DNA of 64,000 nucleotides from the NCBI GenBank assembly GCA_018402765.1, contig JAGYIE010000002.1, positions 186,001-250,000 on the forward strand. Reading direction: 5' to 3'. Numbering within the stretch: the first letter of the stretch is position 1; each line of letters starts with the position of its first letter. The DNA comes from Vicingaceae bacterium (lineage in GTDB: Bacteria; Bacteroidota; Bacteroidia; Flavobacteriales_E; Vicingaceae). Position numbers and translations under genes: made by a program. Of this stretch, positions 9,725 through 19,406 are shown one piece after another. The notes beneath the pieces are model-generated. The model did not search any database. It worked only from the letters and a program-made list of their open reading frames with translations, and had not been told where the DNA came from.

Positions 9725-12673
9725 TTAAAGTGTTTGTTTCACTTCTACTTCTTCATATGCTTCAATAATATCACCCTCTTTGATATCATTATAATTATCG
9801 ATATTCAAACCACACTCATACCCTCTTGCAACCTCTTTCACATCGTCTTTAAAACGCTTTAAAGATCCAAGAAGCCCTGAGTAAACAACGATTCCATCAC
9901 GAACAATTCTAACTTTATGATTTCTATATATCTTTCCATCAAGAACCATACAACCTGCAATTGTCCCAACTTTAGAGATCTTAAATGTTTCTCTAATCTC
10001 AAGAGTTGCGGTAACACGCTCTTCAATCTTAGCGGCTAACATACCTTCCATCGCAGCTTTAATTTCATCAATAGCAGCATAAATAATAGAATACAATCGA
10101 ATATCAATCTCTTCTCTTTCTGCAATTTTACGCGCATTAACAGATGGTCTAACTTGGAAACCTACAATTATAGCATCTGATGCAGCAGCAAGCATAACAT
10201 CTGATTCACTAATCTGCCCAACTGACTTATGGATTACATTAACTTGAATTTTATCGGTCGATAACTTCAATAACGAATCAGAAAGTGCTTCAATAGACCC
10301 ATCCACGTCACCTTTGATAATTACATTCAATTCCTGGAAATCACCAATTGCGATACGTCTACCAATCTCATCAAGTGTAATGTGCTTCTTAGTTCTAACG
10401 CCTTGCTCTCTAAGCAATTGAAGACGCTTAGTAGCTATATTTTTCGCTTCACGCTCATCATCCATTACCCTAAACTTATCACCTGCATTAGGCGCTCCAC
10501 TTAGACCCAACAAAGAGAATGGCATCGATGGACCTGCCTCAGTAATTTTCTGACCTCGCTCATTGAACATTGCCTTAACCTTACCATAATGAGATCCTGC
10601 TAATACTACATCTCCCATTTTTATCGTACCAGACTGTACCAATAATGTCGATACGTATCCTCTACCTTTATCCAATTCTGATTCAATAACAGTACCGACT
10701 CCATTTTTATTTGGGTTAGCTTTTACATCAAGCATTTCTGCTTCTAGCAATACCTTTTCAAGAAGTTCTTCCACTCCTTGACCTGTTTTAGCAGAAATTT
10801 CTTGAGCTTGGTATTTACCTCCCCATTCCTCAACTAAAATATTTAATTGCGATAATTCCTCTCTAATCTTATCAGAATTAGCTGCAGGTCTATCTATTTT
10901 ATTTAAAGCAAAAACGATAGGAACACCAGCAGCTTGAGCATGATTAATTGCCTCTTTTGTTTGAGGCATCACATTGTCATCAGCAGCAATTACAATAATT
11001 GCTATATCAGTTACTTGAGCGCCACGTGCACGCATTGCGGTAAATGCTTCGTGACCCGGAGTATCAAGGAATGTAATTTTCTTACCACTCTCCAATTCTA
11101 CATTATAGGCTCCGATATGCTGAGTAATCCCTCCAGCTTCTCCTGCAATTACATTCGCTTTACGAACGTAATCCAACAAAGATGTCTTACCGTGATCTAC
11201 GTGACCCATAACGGTAACAATAGGATAACGTTCTAAAAGGTCTTCAGGATTATCCTCAATTTCTTCTACAGCTTCTTGTTCTTCAGTATCAACAAATTCA
11301 GTTTCATAACCAAATTCCTCTGCTACAATAGAAAGTGTCTCTGCATCCAAACGCTGATTAATGGAAACAAACATTCCAAGACTCATACAAGCGGAGATAA
11401 CTTCGTTTACACTGACGTCCATCATAGATGCTAGATCATTTGCAGTGACAAACTCAGTAACCTGCAACACCTTTAACTGTGCTTCTTGTTCTTCAAGGTC
11501 TTTTTGAGTTTGCTCACTAACAGCGTCTCTCTTTTGACGTCTATATTTTGATCCTTTTGACTTCGTATTATTCCCTTGAAGTCTAGCAAGAGTTTCTTTA
11601 ACTTGATTTTGAATTTCTTTTTCAGTTAATTCAGGCTTTGCTTCAGGCTTTTTACCCTTTACTCCTCTTGGGCCCTTCCCTCTTCTAGCTTCTCTTTCTT
11701 GAGCAGTTTCTTGAGGTACATTACTTAAACGTTTTCTACGTTTACGTTTTGGTTTTTCCGTTTCTTTTTTATCTGATGAAGAAGCTACAGGCTTTTTAAC
11801 TTGTTTAGTTGGCAATTCTATCTTGCCTAAAACCTTAGGGCCATCAAGCTTTTCATAATTCGTCTTAATTTCTTCTCTCTCTTTAGGAGCTTCCTTTATA
11901 GAAGAATCATCTACTTTCTTTGCATCTGCAGCTACTTTTTCGGAGGCGACTTTATCCGCTTTAAACTTTTCTTCCTGTGCTTTTTTAGATGCCGCTTTCT
12001 TTTCAGCATCTTGCTTTGCTTTCTTTGCTGATTCTAAATCGGCCCTTTTCTTAACTTCGGCAGCTAGTTCCTTCTCTTTATCTCTTTTAGGACGCTTATC
12101 AGGACGAGTCTTTAGATTTAGCTCATCAAGATTAATTCGTCCCAACACCTTAGGACCATTACCTTCATCTATTGAAGAGCCTTCAGCAATTGGAGTAATT
12201 TCAACTGATTTAGACTCCTTTTTAACTTCTTCAATTGATTCTGTTACCGGTTCTGCTTTTGGCTCTTCAGCCTTCTCCTCTATACTTGGCTTTTCTTCTC
12301 CTTTTTTATCTTCAACTTCAGTAAACTTGGCCTTTTTCTCAGCAGCAGCAGGAGAAACGTTTTTAATTAAAACACCCTCATCCTCTTCGTCGTCATCCTC
12401 TTCATCTGCCATAACCGACTCTTCTTTGGATTCTAGACTAATTTTAGCACGCTCATTACTAGGCAGTGTCACTTTTTCTGACTCTTCCTTAGCGCTCTTC
12501 TCAGATTGGAACTCATTTGAAAGCATCTCATAAGTAATATTGTCTATCTTCGTATTTGGATTGCTCTCAATCGCTATATCTTTCGAAGAAAGAAAATCCA
12601 CGATAGTACTAATACCAACGTTTAACTCTCTTGCAACCTTACTTAATCGTTTCGTTATAACCTTATCAGACAT
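9725..12673 (-). CDS. infB: Translation initiation factor IF-2
   Basis: 982 aa; K/E-rich linker, then [41 protein letters not shown]. Confidence 0.98.
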   Translation of the reverse strand: MSDKVITKRLSKVARELNVGISTIVDFLSSKDIAIESNPNTKIDNITYEMLSNEFQSEKSAKEESEKVTLPSNERAKISLESKEESVMADEEDDDEEDEGVLIKNVSPAAAEKKAKFTEVEDKKGEEKPSIEEKAEEPKAEPVTESIEEVKKESKSVEITPIAEGSSIDEGNGPKVLGRINLDELNLKTRPDKRPKRDKEKELAAEVKKRADLESAKKAKQDAEKKAASKKAQEEKFKADKVASEKVAADAKKVDDSSIKEAPKEREEIKTNYEKLDGPKVLGKIELPTKQVKKPVASSSDKKETEKPKRKRRKRLSNVPQETAQEREARRGKGPRGVKGKKPEAKPELTEKEIQNQVKETLARLQGNNTKSKGSKYRRQKRDAVSEQTQKDLEEQEAQLKVLQVTEFVTANDLASMMDVSVNEVISACMSLGMFVSINQRLDAETLSIVAEEFGYETEFVDTEEQEAVEEIEDNPEDLLERYPIVTVMGHVDHGKTSLLDYVRKANVIAGEAGGITQHIGAYNVELESGKKITFLDTPGHEAFTAMRARGAQVTDIAIIVIAADDNVMPQTKEAINHAQAAGVPIVFALNKIDRPAANSDKIREELSQLNILVEEWGGKYQAQEISAKTGQGVEELLEKVLLEAEMLDVKANPNKNGVGTVIESELDKGRGYVSTLLVQSGTIKMGDVVLAGSHYGKVKAMFNERGQKITEAGPSMPFSLLGLSGAPNAGDKFRVMDDEREAKNIATKRLQLLREQGVRTKKHITLDEIGRRIAIGDFQELNVIIKGDVDGSIEALSDSLLKLSTDKIQVNVIHKSVGQISESDVMLAAASDAIIVGFQVRPSVNARKIAEREEIDIRLYSIIYAAIDEIKAAMEGMLAAKIEERVTATLEIRETFKISKVGTIAGCMVLDGKIYRNHKVRIVRDGIVVYSGLLGSLKRFKDDVKEVARGYECGLNIDNYNDIKEGDIIEAYEEVEVKQTL

Positions 12674-12741
12674 ATTGTTTTCGTCCTATTTTTTACAAAT
12701 TTAAAAAATCTCCTGCTTCTTTACTAAGAATAGTGGGAAGA

Positions 12742-13980
12742 CTATTCAAACTCAGATTTCAAAATGTTTCGAATTTCTTCGACAGTTTCAACTTCTAAGT
12801 CTGTTCTTTTTACTAAATCGTCTACTGAAAGCTCCAATACACTTCTAGCGGTATCACATCCTATGGATTTAAATGCATCCAGGATCCATCCTTCAATTTC
12901 ATCTGAGAATTCGTCTAATGCAACATCATCTTGTGTTTCTTCATCTTGATCACGGAATACATCAATCTCATAGCCCGTAAGTTTTCCAGCCAACTTAATA
13001 TTGTGTCCTCCTTTACCAATAGCAAGTGAAACTTGATCCGGATTTAAATATACCTCAGCCCTACCTGAATCATCGTCTAATTTAATAGAATTGATTTTTG
13101 CAGGACTAAGCGCGCGAGTAATGTATAATTGCGTGTTAGAGGTATAGTTAATAACATCAATATTTTCATTTCTTAACTCACGAACAATTCCATGAATTCT
13201 TGACCCTTTCATCCCAACACATGCGCCAACAGGATCAATACGGTCATCATAAGATTCTACAGCCACCTTAGCTCTTTCTCCCGGCTCTCGTACAATGTTT
13301 TTGATGGTAATCAATCCGTCGAATATTTCAGGAACCTCCATCTCAAAAAGACGCTCTAAAAACACAGGTGATGTTCGAGATAAAGTAATAATTGGCTTAT
13401 TATTTCTCATTTCTACAGCAGAAACAACTGCTCTTAAAGAATCTCCTTTTTTGAAATAATCATTTGGAATTTGTTCAGTTTTTGGCAAAAGCAATTCATT
13501 ACCTTCATCATCTAATACCAACAACTCTCTCTTCCAAACTTGATAAACTTCACCCGTGATAATATCACCAACGCGCTCTTTATAGTTTTTGAAAATATTA
13601 TCTTTCTCTAGCTCTAGCACTTTAGAAATTAAATTCTGACGCAATGCCAAAACAGCTCTTCGTCCAAAATCCAACATTTTTACTGCTTCCGAAACTTCTT
13701 CTCCAACTTCAAAATCTGGTTCGATTTTTATAGCGTCAGAATAGGCAATTTGACTATTCTCGTCCTCTACGTCTTTATCTTCAACGATTTCTCGGTTTCT
13801 CCAAACCTCTAGGTCTCCCTTATCAATATTGATAATAATATCAAAATTATCATCAGAACCATACTTCTTTATGATCATATTTCGAAAAACAGTTTCCAAA
13901 ATATTCATTAAAGTTGGACGATCAATGTCCTTAAACTCTTTAAACTCTGCAAAAGATTCTGTAAGATTTATCTTTTCCAT
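12742..13980 (-). CDS. nusA: Transcription termination/antitermination protein NusA
   Basis: 412 aa; S1/KH architecture, ERAKVAVESYDDRIDPVGACVGMKGSRIHGIVRELRNENIDV. Confidence 0.97.
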   Translation of the reverse strand: MEKINLTESFAEFKEFKDIDRPTLMNILETVFRNMIIKKYGSDDNFDIIINIDKGDLEVWRNREIVEDKDVEDENSQIAYSDAIKIEPDFEVGEEVSEAVKMLDFGRRAVLALRQNLISKVLELEKDNIFKNYKERVGDIITGEVYQVWKRELLVLDDEGNELLLPKTEQIPNDYFKKGDSLRAVVSAVEMRNNKPIITLSRTSPVFLERLFEMEVPEIFDGLITIKNIVREPGERAKVAVESYDDRIDPVGACVGMKGSRIHGIVRELRNENIDVINYTSNTQLYITRALSPAKINSIKLDDDSGRAEVYLNPDQVSLAIGKGGHNIKLAGKLTGYEIDVFRDQDEETQDDVALDEFSDEIEGWILDAFKSIGCDTARSVLELSVDDLVKRTDLEVETVEEIRNILKSEFE

Positions 13981-13987
13981 TTACATA

Positions 13988-14455
13988 TTATTTAAACGAT
14001 ATAATTATTCTAGTTTCCTTTATTTCATTCATTGGAATTAGCAATTGATGAGTAACTAATTCTTTTTTCTTTTTACCTTCTATTTTCTCTTTGGCTGAAA
14101 ATTCTAATGCAATACTATCATCGGTAACTAAAGTCAGCAAGCCTTTTAACTTTTCGCCTGATGTCTTAATTATACTTACCTCTCTATTGATGTTCTTATG
14201 ATACTGTTGAATCACTTTAAATGGTTGATCCAGACCTGGAGAAGATACCATCAGTTCAAAATCTTCTGTTTCTCGATCATAAAAAGATTCAATATGACGA
14301 CTCATTGCTACACACTCTTCAATACCCAAACCATTTAAATGGTCTATCTCAACGCTAATTTGATTGGTGCAGCTAACTGACAAGTCAACCAAATAACTAT
14401 CTGATTCCGATAGCTTTTCATTAACTAATTTGCGTATTACTTGCTCTGTAATCAT
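13988..14455 (-). CDS. rimP: Ribosome maturation factor RimP
   Basis: 155 aa; position upstream of nusA-infB; VSSPGLDQPFKV motif. Confidence 0.93.
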   Translation of the reverse strand: MITEQVIRKLVNEKLSESDSYLVDLSVSCTNQISVEIDHLNGLGIEECVAMSRHIESFYDRETEDFELMVSSPGLDQPFKVIQQYHKNINREVSIIKTSGEKLKGLLTLVTDDSIALEFSAKEKIEGKKKKELVTHQLLIPMNEIKETRIIISFK

Positions 14456-14475
14456 TCAATTTATTTCTATAAAAA

Positions 14476-14495
14476 GAGGGGACTGACGTCCCCTC
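14476..14495 (-). promoter_or_regulatory. Terminator-like hairpin in the 5' leader of rimP-nusA-infB (candidate attenuator)
   Basis: Minus strand GAGGGGAC-GTCA-GTCCCCTC followed by TTTTTAT, about 20 nt upstream of the rimP ATG. Confidence 0.6.
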
Positions 14496-14521
14496 AAAAA
14501 TTCAATTAATTAAATCAGATG

Positions 14522-14529
14522 CAAACGTA
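14522..14529 (-). promoter_or_regulatory. Candidate Bacteroidota -7 element for rimP operon
   Basis: Minus strand TACGTTTG matches TAnnTTTG; no clear -33 TTG at usual spacing. Confidence 0.35.
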
Positions 14530-14567
14530 CATATTTAATCTCAAATAAAAAGATAACCTTGAAATTA

Positions 14568-14598
14568 TTGTTTACCGATTATGGAACTTATAACTTTG
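14568..14598 (+). promoter_or_regulatory. Candidate Bacteroidota-type promoter for mscS
   Basis: TTG (14568-14570), 20-nt spacer, TAACTTTG (14591-14598), 34 nt before the ATG. Confidence 0.55.
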
Positions 14599-14632
14599 TA
14601 GACTGATTAATTTAGGCTAGAAAATTATTATA

Positions 14633-15457
14633 ATGAACGAAATTGATAGATCAAAATACCAAGACACCATTGTAGAAATAGTATTAACGTATGGACCTAA
14701 ATTAATTTTAGCAATTCTTACACTATTTATTGGACTTTGGATTGTAAAGGGAATGACGAAGGGATTATCTAACCTGCTTGATAAAAGAGAAATTGACCCA
14801 TCTTTAAAACCATTCTTAAAAAGTCTTTTCGGAGCGCTTCTAAAAGTATTACTAGTCATTTCTGTAATGGGAATGATTGGTATAGAAATGACTTCTTTTA
14901 TAGCTATACTAGGTGCAGCAGGATTAGCAATTGGTATGGCACTTTCAGGCACTTTACAAAATTTTGCAGGTGGGGTTGTCTTATTAATTGTAAAACCATT
15001 TAAGGTAGGTGATTTTATTGAAGCACAAGGCTTTTCTGGCACTGTTGCCAATATTCAAATTTTTAACACAGTATTAAAAACGCCAAATAATCAAGTGATC
15101 ATTATTCCAAATGGAGGGTTATCTACAGGTTCAGTAACCAATTATTCTGCTGAAAGTACAAGAAGGCTGGTTCAAACATACGGAATCGATTACAGTGATG
15201 ATATAAAGAAAGCAAGAGAGATTCTTTTACGTATTGTAAATGAAGACACAAGAGTTATCCAAGACCCTGCACCTGTAGTGGTTTTAGAAGAATTGGGCGA
15301 TAGCTCCGTAAATCTATCTCTGCGCGTTTGGACAAAAAATGAGGACTATTGGAATGTTAATTTTGAAACAAAAGAAAAAGTAAAAAATGTATTCGATGCA
15401 GAAGGAGTTAGTTTCCCCTTTCCGCAAAGAGATTTACATATGATTTCAGTTTCTTAA
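14633..15457 (+). CDS. mscS: Small-conductance mechanosensitive channel (MscS family)
   Basis: 274 aa; AILGAAGLAIGMALSGTLQNFAGGVVLLIVKPFKVGDFIEAQGFSGTV. Confidence 0.94.
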   Translation: MNEIDRSKYQDTIVEIVLTYGPKLILAILTLFIGLWIVKGMTKGLSNLLDKREIDPSLKPFLKSLFGALLKVLLVISVMGMIGIEMTSFIAILGAAGLAIGMALSGTLQNFAGGVVLLIVKPFKVGDFIEAQGFSGTVANIQIFNTVLKTPNNQVIIIPNGGLSTGSVTNYSAESTRRLVQTYGIDYSDDIKKAREILLRIVNEDTRVIQDPAPVVVLEELGDSSVNLSLRVWTKNEDYWNVNFETKEKVKNVFDAEGVSFPFPQRDLHMISVS

Positions 15458-15480
15458 ACTGAAGACATAAAATTAAAAAG

Positions 15481-15506
15481 GCCCGAGAATCAAAAATTCT
15501 CGGGCT
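15481..15506. terminator. Bidirectional intrinsic terminator between convergent genes
   Basis: GCCCGAGAAT-caaaa-ATTCTCGGGC with flanking A and T runs. Confidence 0.8.
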
Positions 15507-15528
15507 TCTTTATGCTTTAACTTGAAAC

Positions 15529-17481
15529 TTACTTTACAGCAACTTTTCTTGTAATTTGATTTTCACCAATTCGAACATTTACAAAGTATAAGCCTTCTGA
15601 AAGAGAAGAAGTATTCAACTCAATTCGCTGATTACCTTGACTCATTAAACCGTATTCTTGAACACTTATAACTTTTCCTGTAATATCAAGGATTGTCATA
15701 GACACTTGGTCAGCCTTAGCTAATTCAAACGCTATTACAGCGAGATCATCTGCAGGGTTTGGAGAAACAGTTAAGCTATTTTTAGCTAATTTATTTTCTT
15801 TTTCACCTACGATAGCTGATAGCTTAATTTCCTCAGCATTTAGTATTTGATACTCGTCCAAACCTGCACTTGCATTGTAATAGTTAACAAACGCAATAAA
15901 TGAAATATCCTTAGACTTCCAATTACTAGCTAACGTTAAGTTATACGTTTTAGAATAATTAGCATTTAATGTTGGACTAGATGTAAAATAAGTTGCATCA
16001 CCCCAAGTACCTGAAGGAACATCCCGAACCACATGTCTATGCACATATCCAACAATTGGATTTCCTGCTCCAAAATATGGGTGACCTGCTTGAGTATTGT
16101 AAAAGTTAACTTGGTTATATCCTGATCCTGTTCCGGTAACACTATCCTCTACTACAAACAAACTTACTCTTAGGTTTTGTGCTTCAACAGCATAGTCTAC
16201 AAAATTAACATCTACTGTAACATCTACACTAGTGGCACTATTCACAACACCTGAAATAGATACATTGACTGGAGTTGCTGCAGATTTTTGCGCATTGACT
16301 GCATTTAACCAACCATTACCTCCTCTACTTATTGCAACATCCGTTTCGCCATCAAATAATACACGATCAATTGTAGCAGTTGGAGCACCTGGAGCGAAAG
16401 CATTCGCATAAGCCACATGTGCAGGTATAGTCATTGCATCAGTTCCAAATCCTGCATGAATTCCAACTCCTATAGCCTCAGGAACAGTTGAAAGAATATT
16501 CTCTACCACTACAGCTCCATCTGGACAAAATTGGCAAGGGGCTGTTGTGAACTCTTCTAAAAGAACTTTCTTTGTTCCAGAAGTACCATTATTTACAAAA
16601 ATTCTTGTCGTAACGGTATCGTTCACAGTATTTAAATCTACTGTTCCATTTGGCTCAGACAACCAAACCATTAAGTCTGTATAGTTACCAGGATTTGCTG
16701 CCGTCCAACTAACAGAAGAGGTAAATGATGTAGAAGAGAAGCTCGATAAATTAAATGATAAAGAATCTGTATTAACAGTTGCTCCGCCATCAACAGACCA
16801 ATTCAACTTTACACTTGTGAGTGCATTTCCACCATTGTTTGTTAACTGACCTGCAATAGAAACTGTTTGTCCTGTTGGGTAAACGTTATTTACATTAAGA
16901 GAAGTTAATTCTGCATCTTCCGCAAGAGGAGTGTATACTTTAATATTATCGACAATCAAAACATACATATCGTTTGAAACATTTCTCCAAGCAATATAGA
17001 CTGTATCTGTACCATATGCAGATAAATCAATATTTCTGTCTGTCCAAACAGAATTTTCAGCAGCAACTGTAAGCAGCGCGGGATTTGCCAACAATCCTGT
17101 AACGGTTGGAGTTGTATTTGATATTCTTACCTCGTAACCATCAGGAAAACTTGCATCAGGAGCATACGCTTGAAAAGAAAGTACACTTCCTGTATTTAAA
17201 TAAATTGCCGGAGTAATCATGTAATCGTCTGCGGCACCGGCAGGCGTATACCAGGAAGTAGATATTGCAGCGGAATCTCCATTTGCAGAATCGGGAGTAA
17301 TTACCCACGCATTATTTACAAATGAAACTGCAGCCGCAGGGACTCTATTATCTGCATTAATTAATGTCCAGTTTTGGAAAGCGTTTCCTCCATTAAAATT
17401 CTCAGAAAAAATGGTTTGACCATTTCCTGCGAAAGCCAATGTCATTAATCCGATAGTAAAAAAGTAATTTTTAAATTTCAT
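15529..17481 (-). CDS. Secreted Omp28-related protein with jelly-roll-like N-terminus and T9SS type A sorting domain
   Basis: 650 aa; KKVLLEEFTTAPCQFCPDGAVVVENIL (Omp28-like, CxxC), N-terminal FSENFNGGNAFQNWTLINAD, C-terminal SPNPADDLAVIAFELA...GLYFVNVRIGENQITRKVAVK. Confidence 0.8.
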   Translation of the reverse strand: MKFKNYFFTIGLMTLAFAGNGQTIFSENFNGGNAFQNWTLINADNRVPAAAVSFVNNAWVITPDSANGDSAAISTSWYTPAGAADDYMITPAIYLNTGSVLSFQAYAPDASFPDGYEVRISNTTPTVTGLLANPALLTVAAENSVWTDRNIDLSAYGTDTVYIAWRNVSNDMYVLIVDNIKVYTPLAEDAELTSLNVNNVYPTGQTVSIAGQLTNNGGNALTSVKLNWSVDGGATVNTDSLSFNLSSFSSTSFTSSVSWTAANPGNYTDLMVWLSEPNGTVDLNTVNDTVTTRIFVNNGTSGTKKVLLEEFTTAPCQFCPDGAVVVENILSTVPEAIGVGIHAGFGTDAMTIPAHVAYANAFAPGAPTATIDRVLFDGETDVAISRGGNGWLNAVNAQKSAATPVNVSISGVVNSATSVDVTVDVNFVDYAVEAQNLRVSLFVVEDSVTGTGSGYNQVNFYNTQAGHPYFGAGNPIVGYVHRHVVRDVPSGTWGDATYFTSSPTLNANYSKTYNLTLASNWKSKDISFIAFVNYYNASAGLDEYQILNAEEIKLSAIVGEKENKLAKNSLTVSPNPADDLAVIAFELAKADQVSMTILDITGKVISVQEYGLMSQGNQRIELNTSSLSEGLYFVNVRIGENQITRKVAVK

Positions 17482-17555
17482 AAGATTGATTTAAATTAAT
17501 AGTTTGAATATTCCAAATATAGTTATTAATAAAATAATATTATTTTAACGTAGCG

Positions 17556-19283
17556 CTAATTCGCTGAATCACTTATCTTTTTGCCATCCTTAAATTCCAT
17601 AATCTTTAGCACCTTGCCTTCACGCTTGGCATAATAAATAAACTTACCGTCGGGAACACCATTTTTATAATTTTTCTCTGAGGCTACTGTTCCTATCTCA
17701 TGGTATGAAAGCACCTTCCCATTTTGTCTTCCTTTCTTGTAGTTCGCTGTCATTTCCAGATTGCCGTTTTCATAGTAATACTCCCATTTACCAGCCTGAA
17801 CTCCATCTTCGTAACTTCCTTTGTCCTTTATTTTACCATTTGGGTAATAACTAATTCTCAATCCATTTGGTCTTCCTTCTTCGTAGTTCTGCTCTAATTC
17901 TTTCTGTCCTTTTTCACTCCAAAAAGTCCACAACCCGGACTTCAACCCATTTACATATTCTCCTGCGTACCGATTCTTTCCATTTACATAATATCCATTC
18001 CATACGCTTGACATATTCCCTGCGTTATATGAACCTTGATCTTTCACTTCGCCATTCTCGAAATAAGAAATCCAGTTTCCACTCTCTTTCCCTTCGATGA
18101 ATTTTCCTTCCATCAACAGTGTTTTATTCTCGTACCAATATTTCCAACTACCATCTTTTAAATCGTTCTTAAAATCACCCTCTTTCCATAAAACACCATT
18201 TTCATAGTAAAATTTCCAATTGCCATTTCGTTGGTTATTCGAATATATACCCTTACTCAATACTCTTTCATTGGTATTAAAAAAATAAGTCCATTCTCCA
18301 GTCATCTCACCATCTTCAAAATTTCCTTTCATATCCTGCTGACCGTTCTGCAGATACCATTCCCAAGTGCCTCTTTTCTGTCCGTTCGTATATTTTCCTT
18401 GGCTACTCATTTGTCCATTTGCAAAGTATTCTCGATAGACTCCATTCTCTAAATCGTTCTCATACATTAACTCTTTAAATAATTGTCCTTCGGGATAAAA
18501 ATGACTCCATTTTCCAACTCTATTGCCTTCTTTATACTTTGCAACCAATTTTATTATACCCGTGTATTCGTGAAACGCTTTCCATTCTCCATCTTTCCGT
18601 CCTTTAACATAGCTGCCGCCGTTAATTTTCCGACCGTTTAAATCAAAAAACTCCCACTCTCCTGACTTAAGACCTTGATCATAATTACCGGACTCTTTAA
18701 TTGGTCCAGATTCATAATAATCAATCCATTTACCTGTCCCGTCATTTGCAATTTGTTTCCCTGAAACATCAAATGCGGAAACCAGTAATTCTTTGCCGTT
18801 TACATATTTATAGGTGGCCTTGTTTTTTCCGCTAGGATAAAATAGATTCCACATACCTACAGGTTTATCTAAATCATAGCTACCCTCTTGCTTTACACTA
18901 CCATTTTCATAATACCAAACCCAGTTACTATCTAAAAATCCCATATTATAAAAACCTTCTTGCTTTAGCTCGCCATTGGGATAGTATGACTTAAAAGACC
19001 CATCTCTTTTTGCCTTATAAAAACTCCCTTCTTCACTAACCCCTGCTGAGAAATAATAATTCTTGAATGGACCGTCAAAAATTCCATCTCTGTAGGTAAC
19101 AACTTGTTTTAATTCTCCTTGTTGGTCATAAAACTTCCATTCTCCTTCCTCTATCCCACCTTGCCTCATTGGCCCTTTTGCCTTTACCTTTTGATTACTC
19201 CAATAATAAGTAACAGTATCCGTTTGGGAAAACGAAGGAAAAACAACTACAAAAATCAAAAACGATATAATAACATGTTTCAT
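17556..19283 (-). CDS. Secreted repeat protein of the MORN-variant / YwqK type (about 20 tandem ~23-aa repeats)
   Basis: Repeating G.W.yYyeNG....G.Y..G...; the ORF-track start at 19385 likely includes upstream non-coding sequence; MKHVIISFLIFVVVFPSFSQ at 19283 is a good signal peptide start. Confidence 0.85.
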   Translation of the reverse strand: MKHVIISFLIFVVVFPSFSQTDTVTYYWSNQKVKAKGPMRQGGIEEGEWKFYDQQGELKQVVTYRDGIFDGPFKNYYFSAGVSEEGSFYKAKRDGSFKSYYPNGELKQEGFYNMGFLDSNWVWYYENGSVKQEGSYDLDKPVGMWNLFYPSGKNKATYKYVNGKELLVSAFDVSGKQIANDGTGKWIDYYESGPIKESGNYDQGLKSGEWEFFDLNGRKINGGSYVKGRKDGEWKAFHEYTGIIKLVAKYKEGNRVGKWSHFYPEGQLFKELMYENDLENGVYREYFANGQMSSQGKYTNGQKRGTWEWYLQNGQQDMKGNFEDGEMTGEWTYFFNTNERVLSKGIYSNNQRNGNWKFYYENGVLWKEGDFKNDLKDGSWKYWYENKTLLMEGKFIEGKESGNWISYFENGEVKDQGSYNAGNMSSVWNGYYVNGKNRYAGEYVNGLKSGLWTFWSEKGQKELEQNYEEGRPNGLRISYYPNGKIKDKGSYEDGVQAGKWEYYYENGNLEMTANYKKGRQNGKVLSYHEIGTVASEKNYKNGVPDGKFIYYAKREGKVLKIMEFKDGKKISDSAN

Positions 19284-19406
19284 GGTGTAATAATTGGATA
19301 TGAATTCATGACAAAAATATTTTAAACAATTGGTCTCATCATGCCGTACTTTAAAATGTTTTAAACTTAACTTTATTAATATCATTGCCCAACTATTATT
19401 TTAAAA

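Noticed and set aside
11500-12420. Low-complexity K/E-rich region as a possible novel repeat
   Set aside because: This is the normal variable linker of a long Bacteroidota IF-2.
14617-15051. 144-aa minus-strand ORF antisense to mscS
   Set aside because: Mirror ORF of a well-supported MscS coding region; composition is Pro/Ser/Ile-rich as expected from an antisense frame.
17556-19283. Toxin-antitoxin locus
   Set aside because: The repeats resemble YwqK family proteins but no toxin gene is adjacent and the protein appears exported.
19284-19385. Extended N-terminus of the YwqK-repeat protein
   Set aside because: The internal Met at 19283 begins a proper signal peptide; the preceding residues look non-coding.
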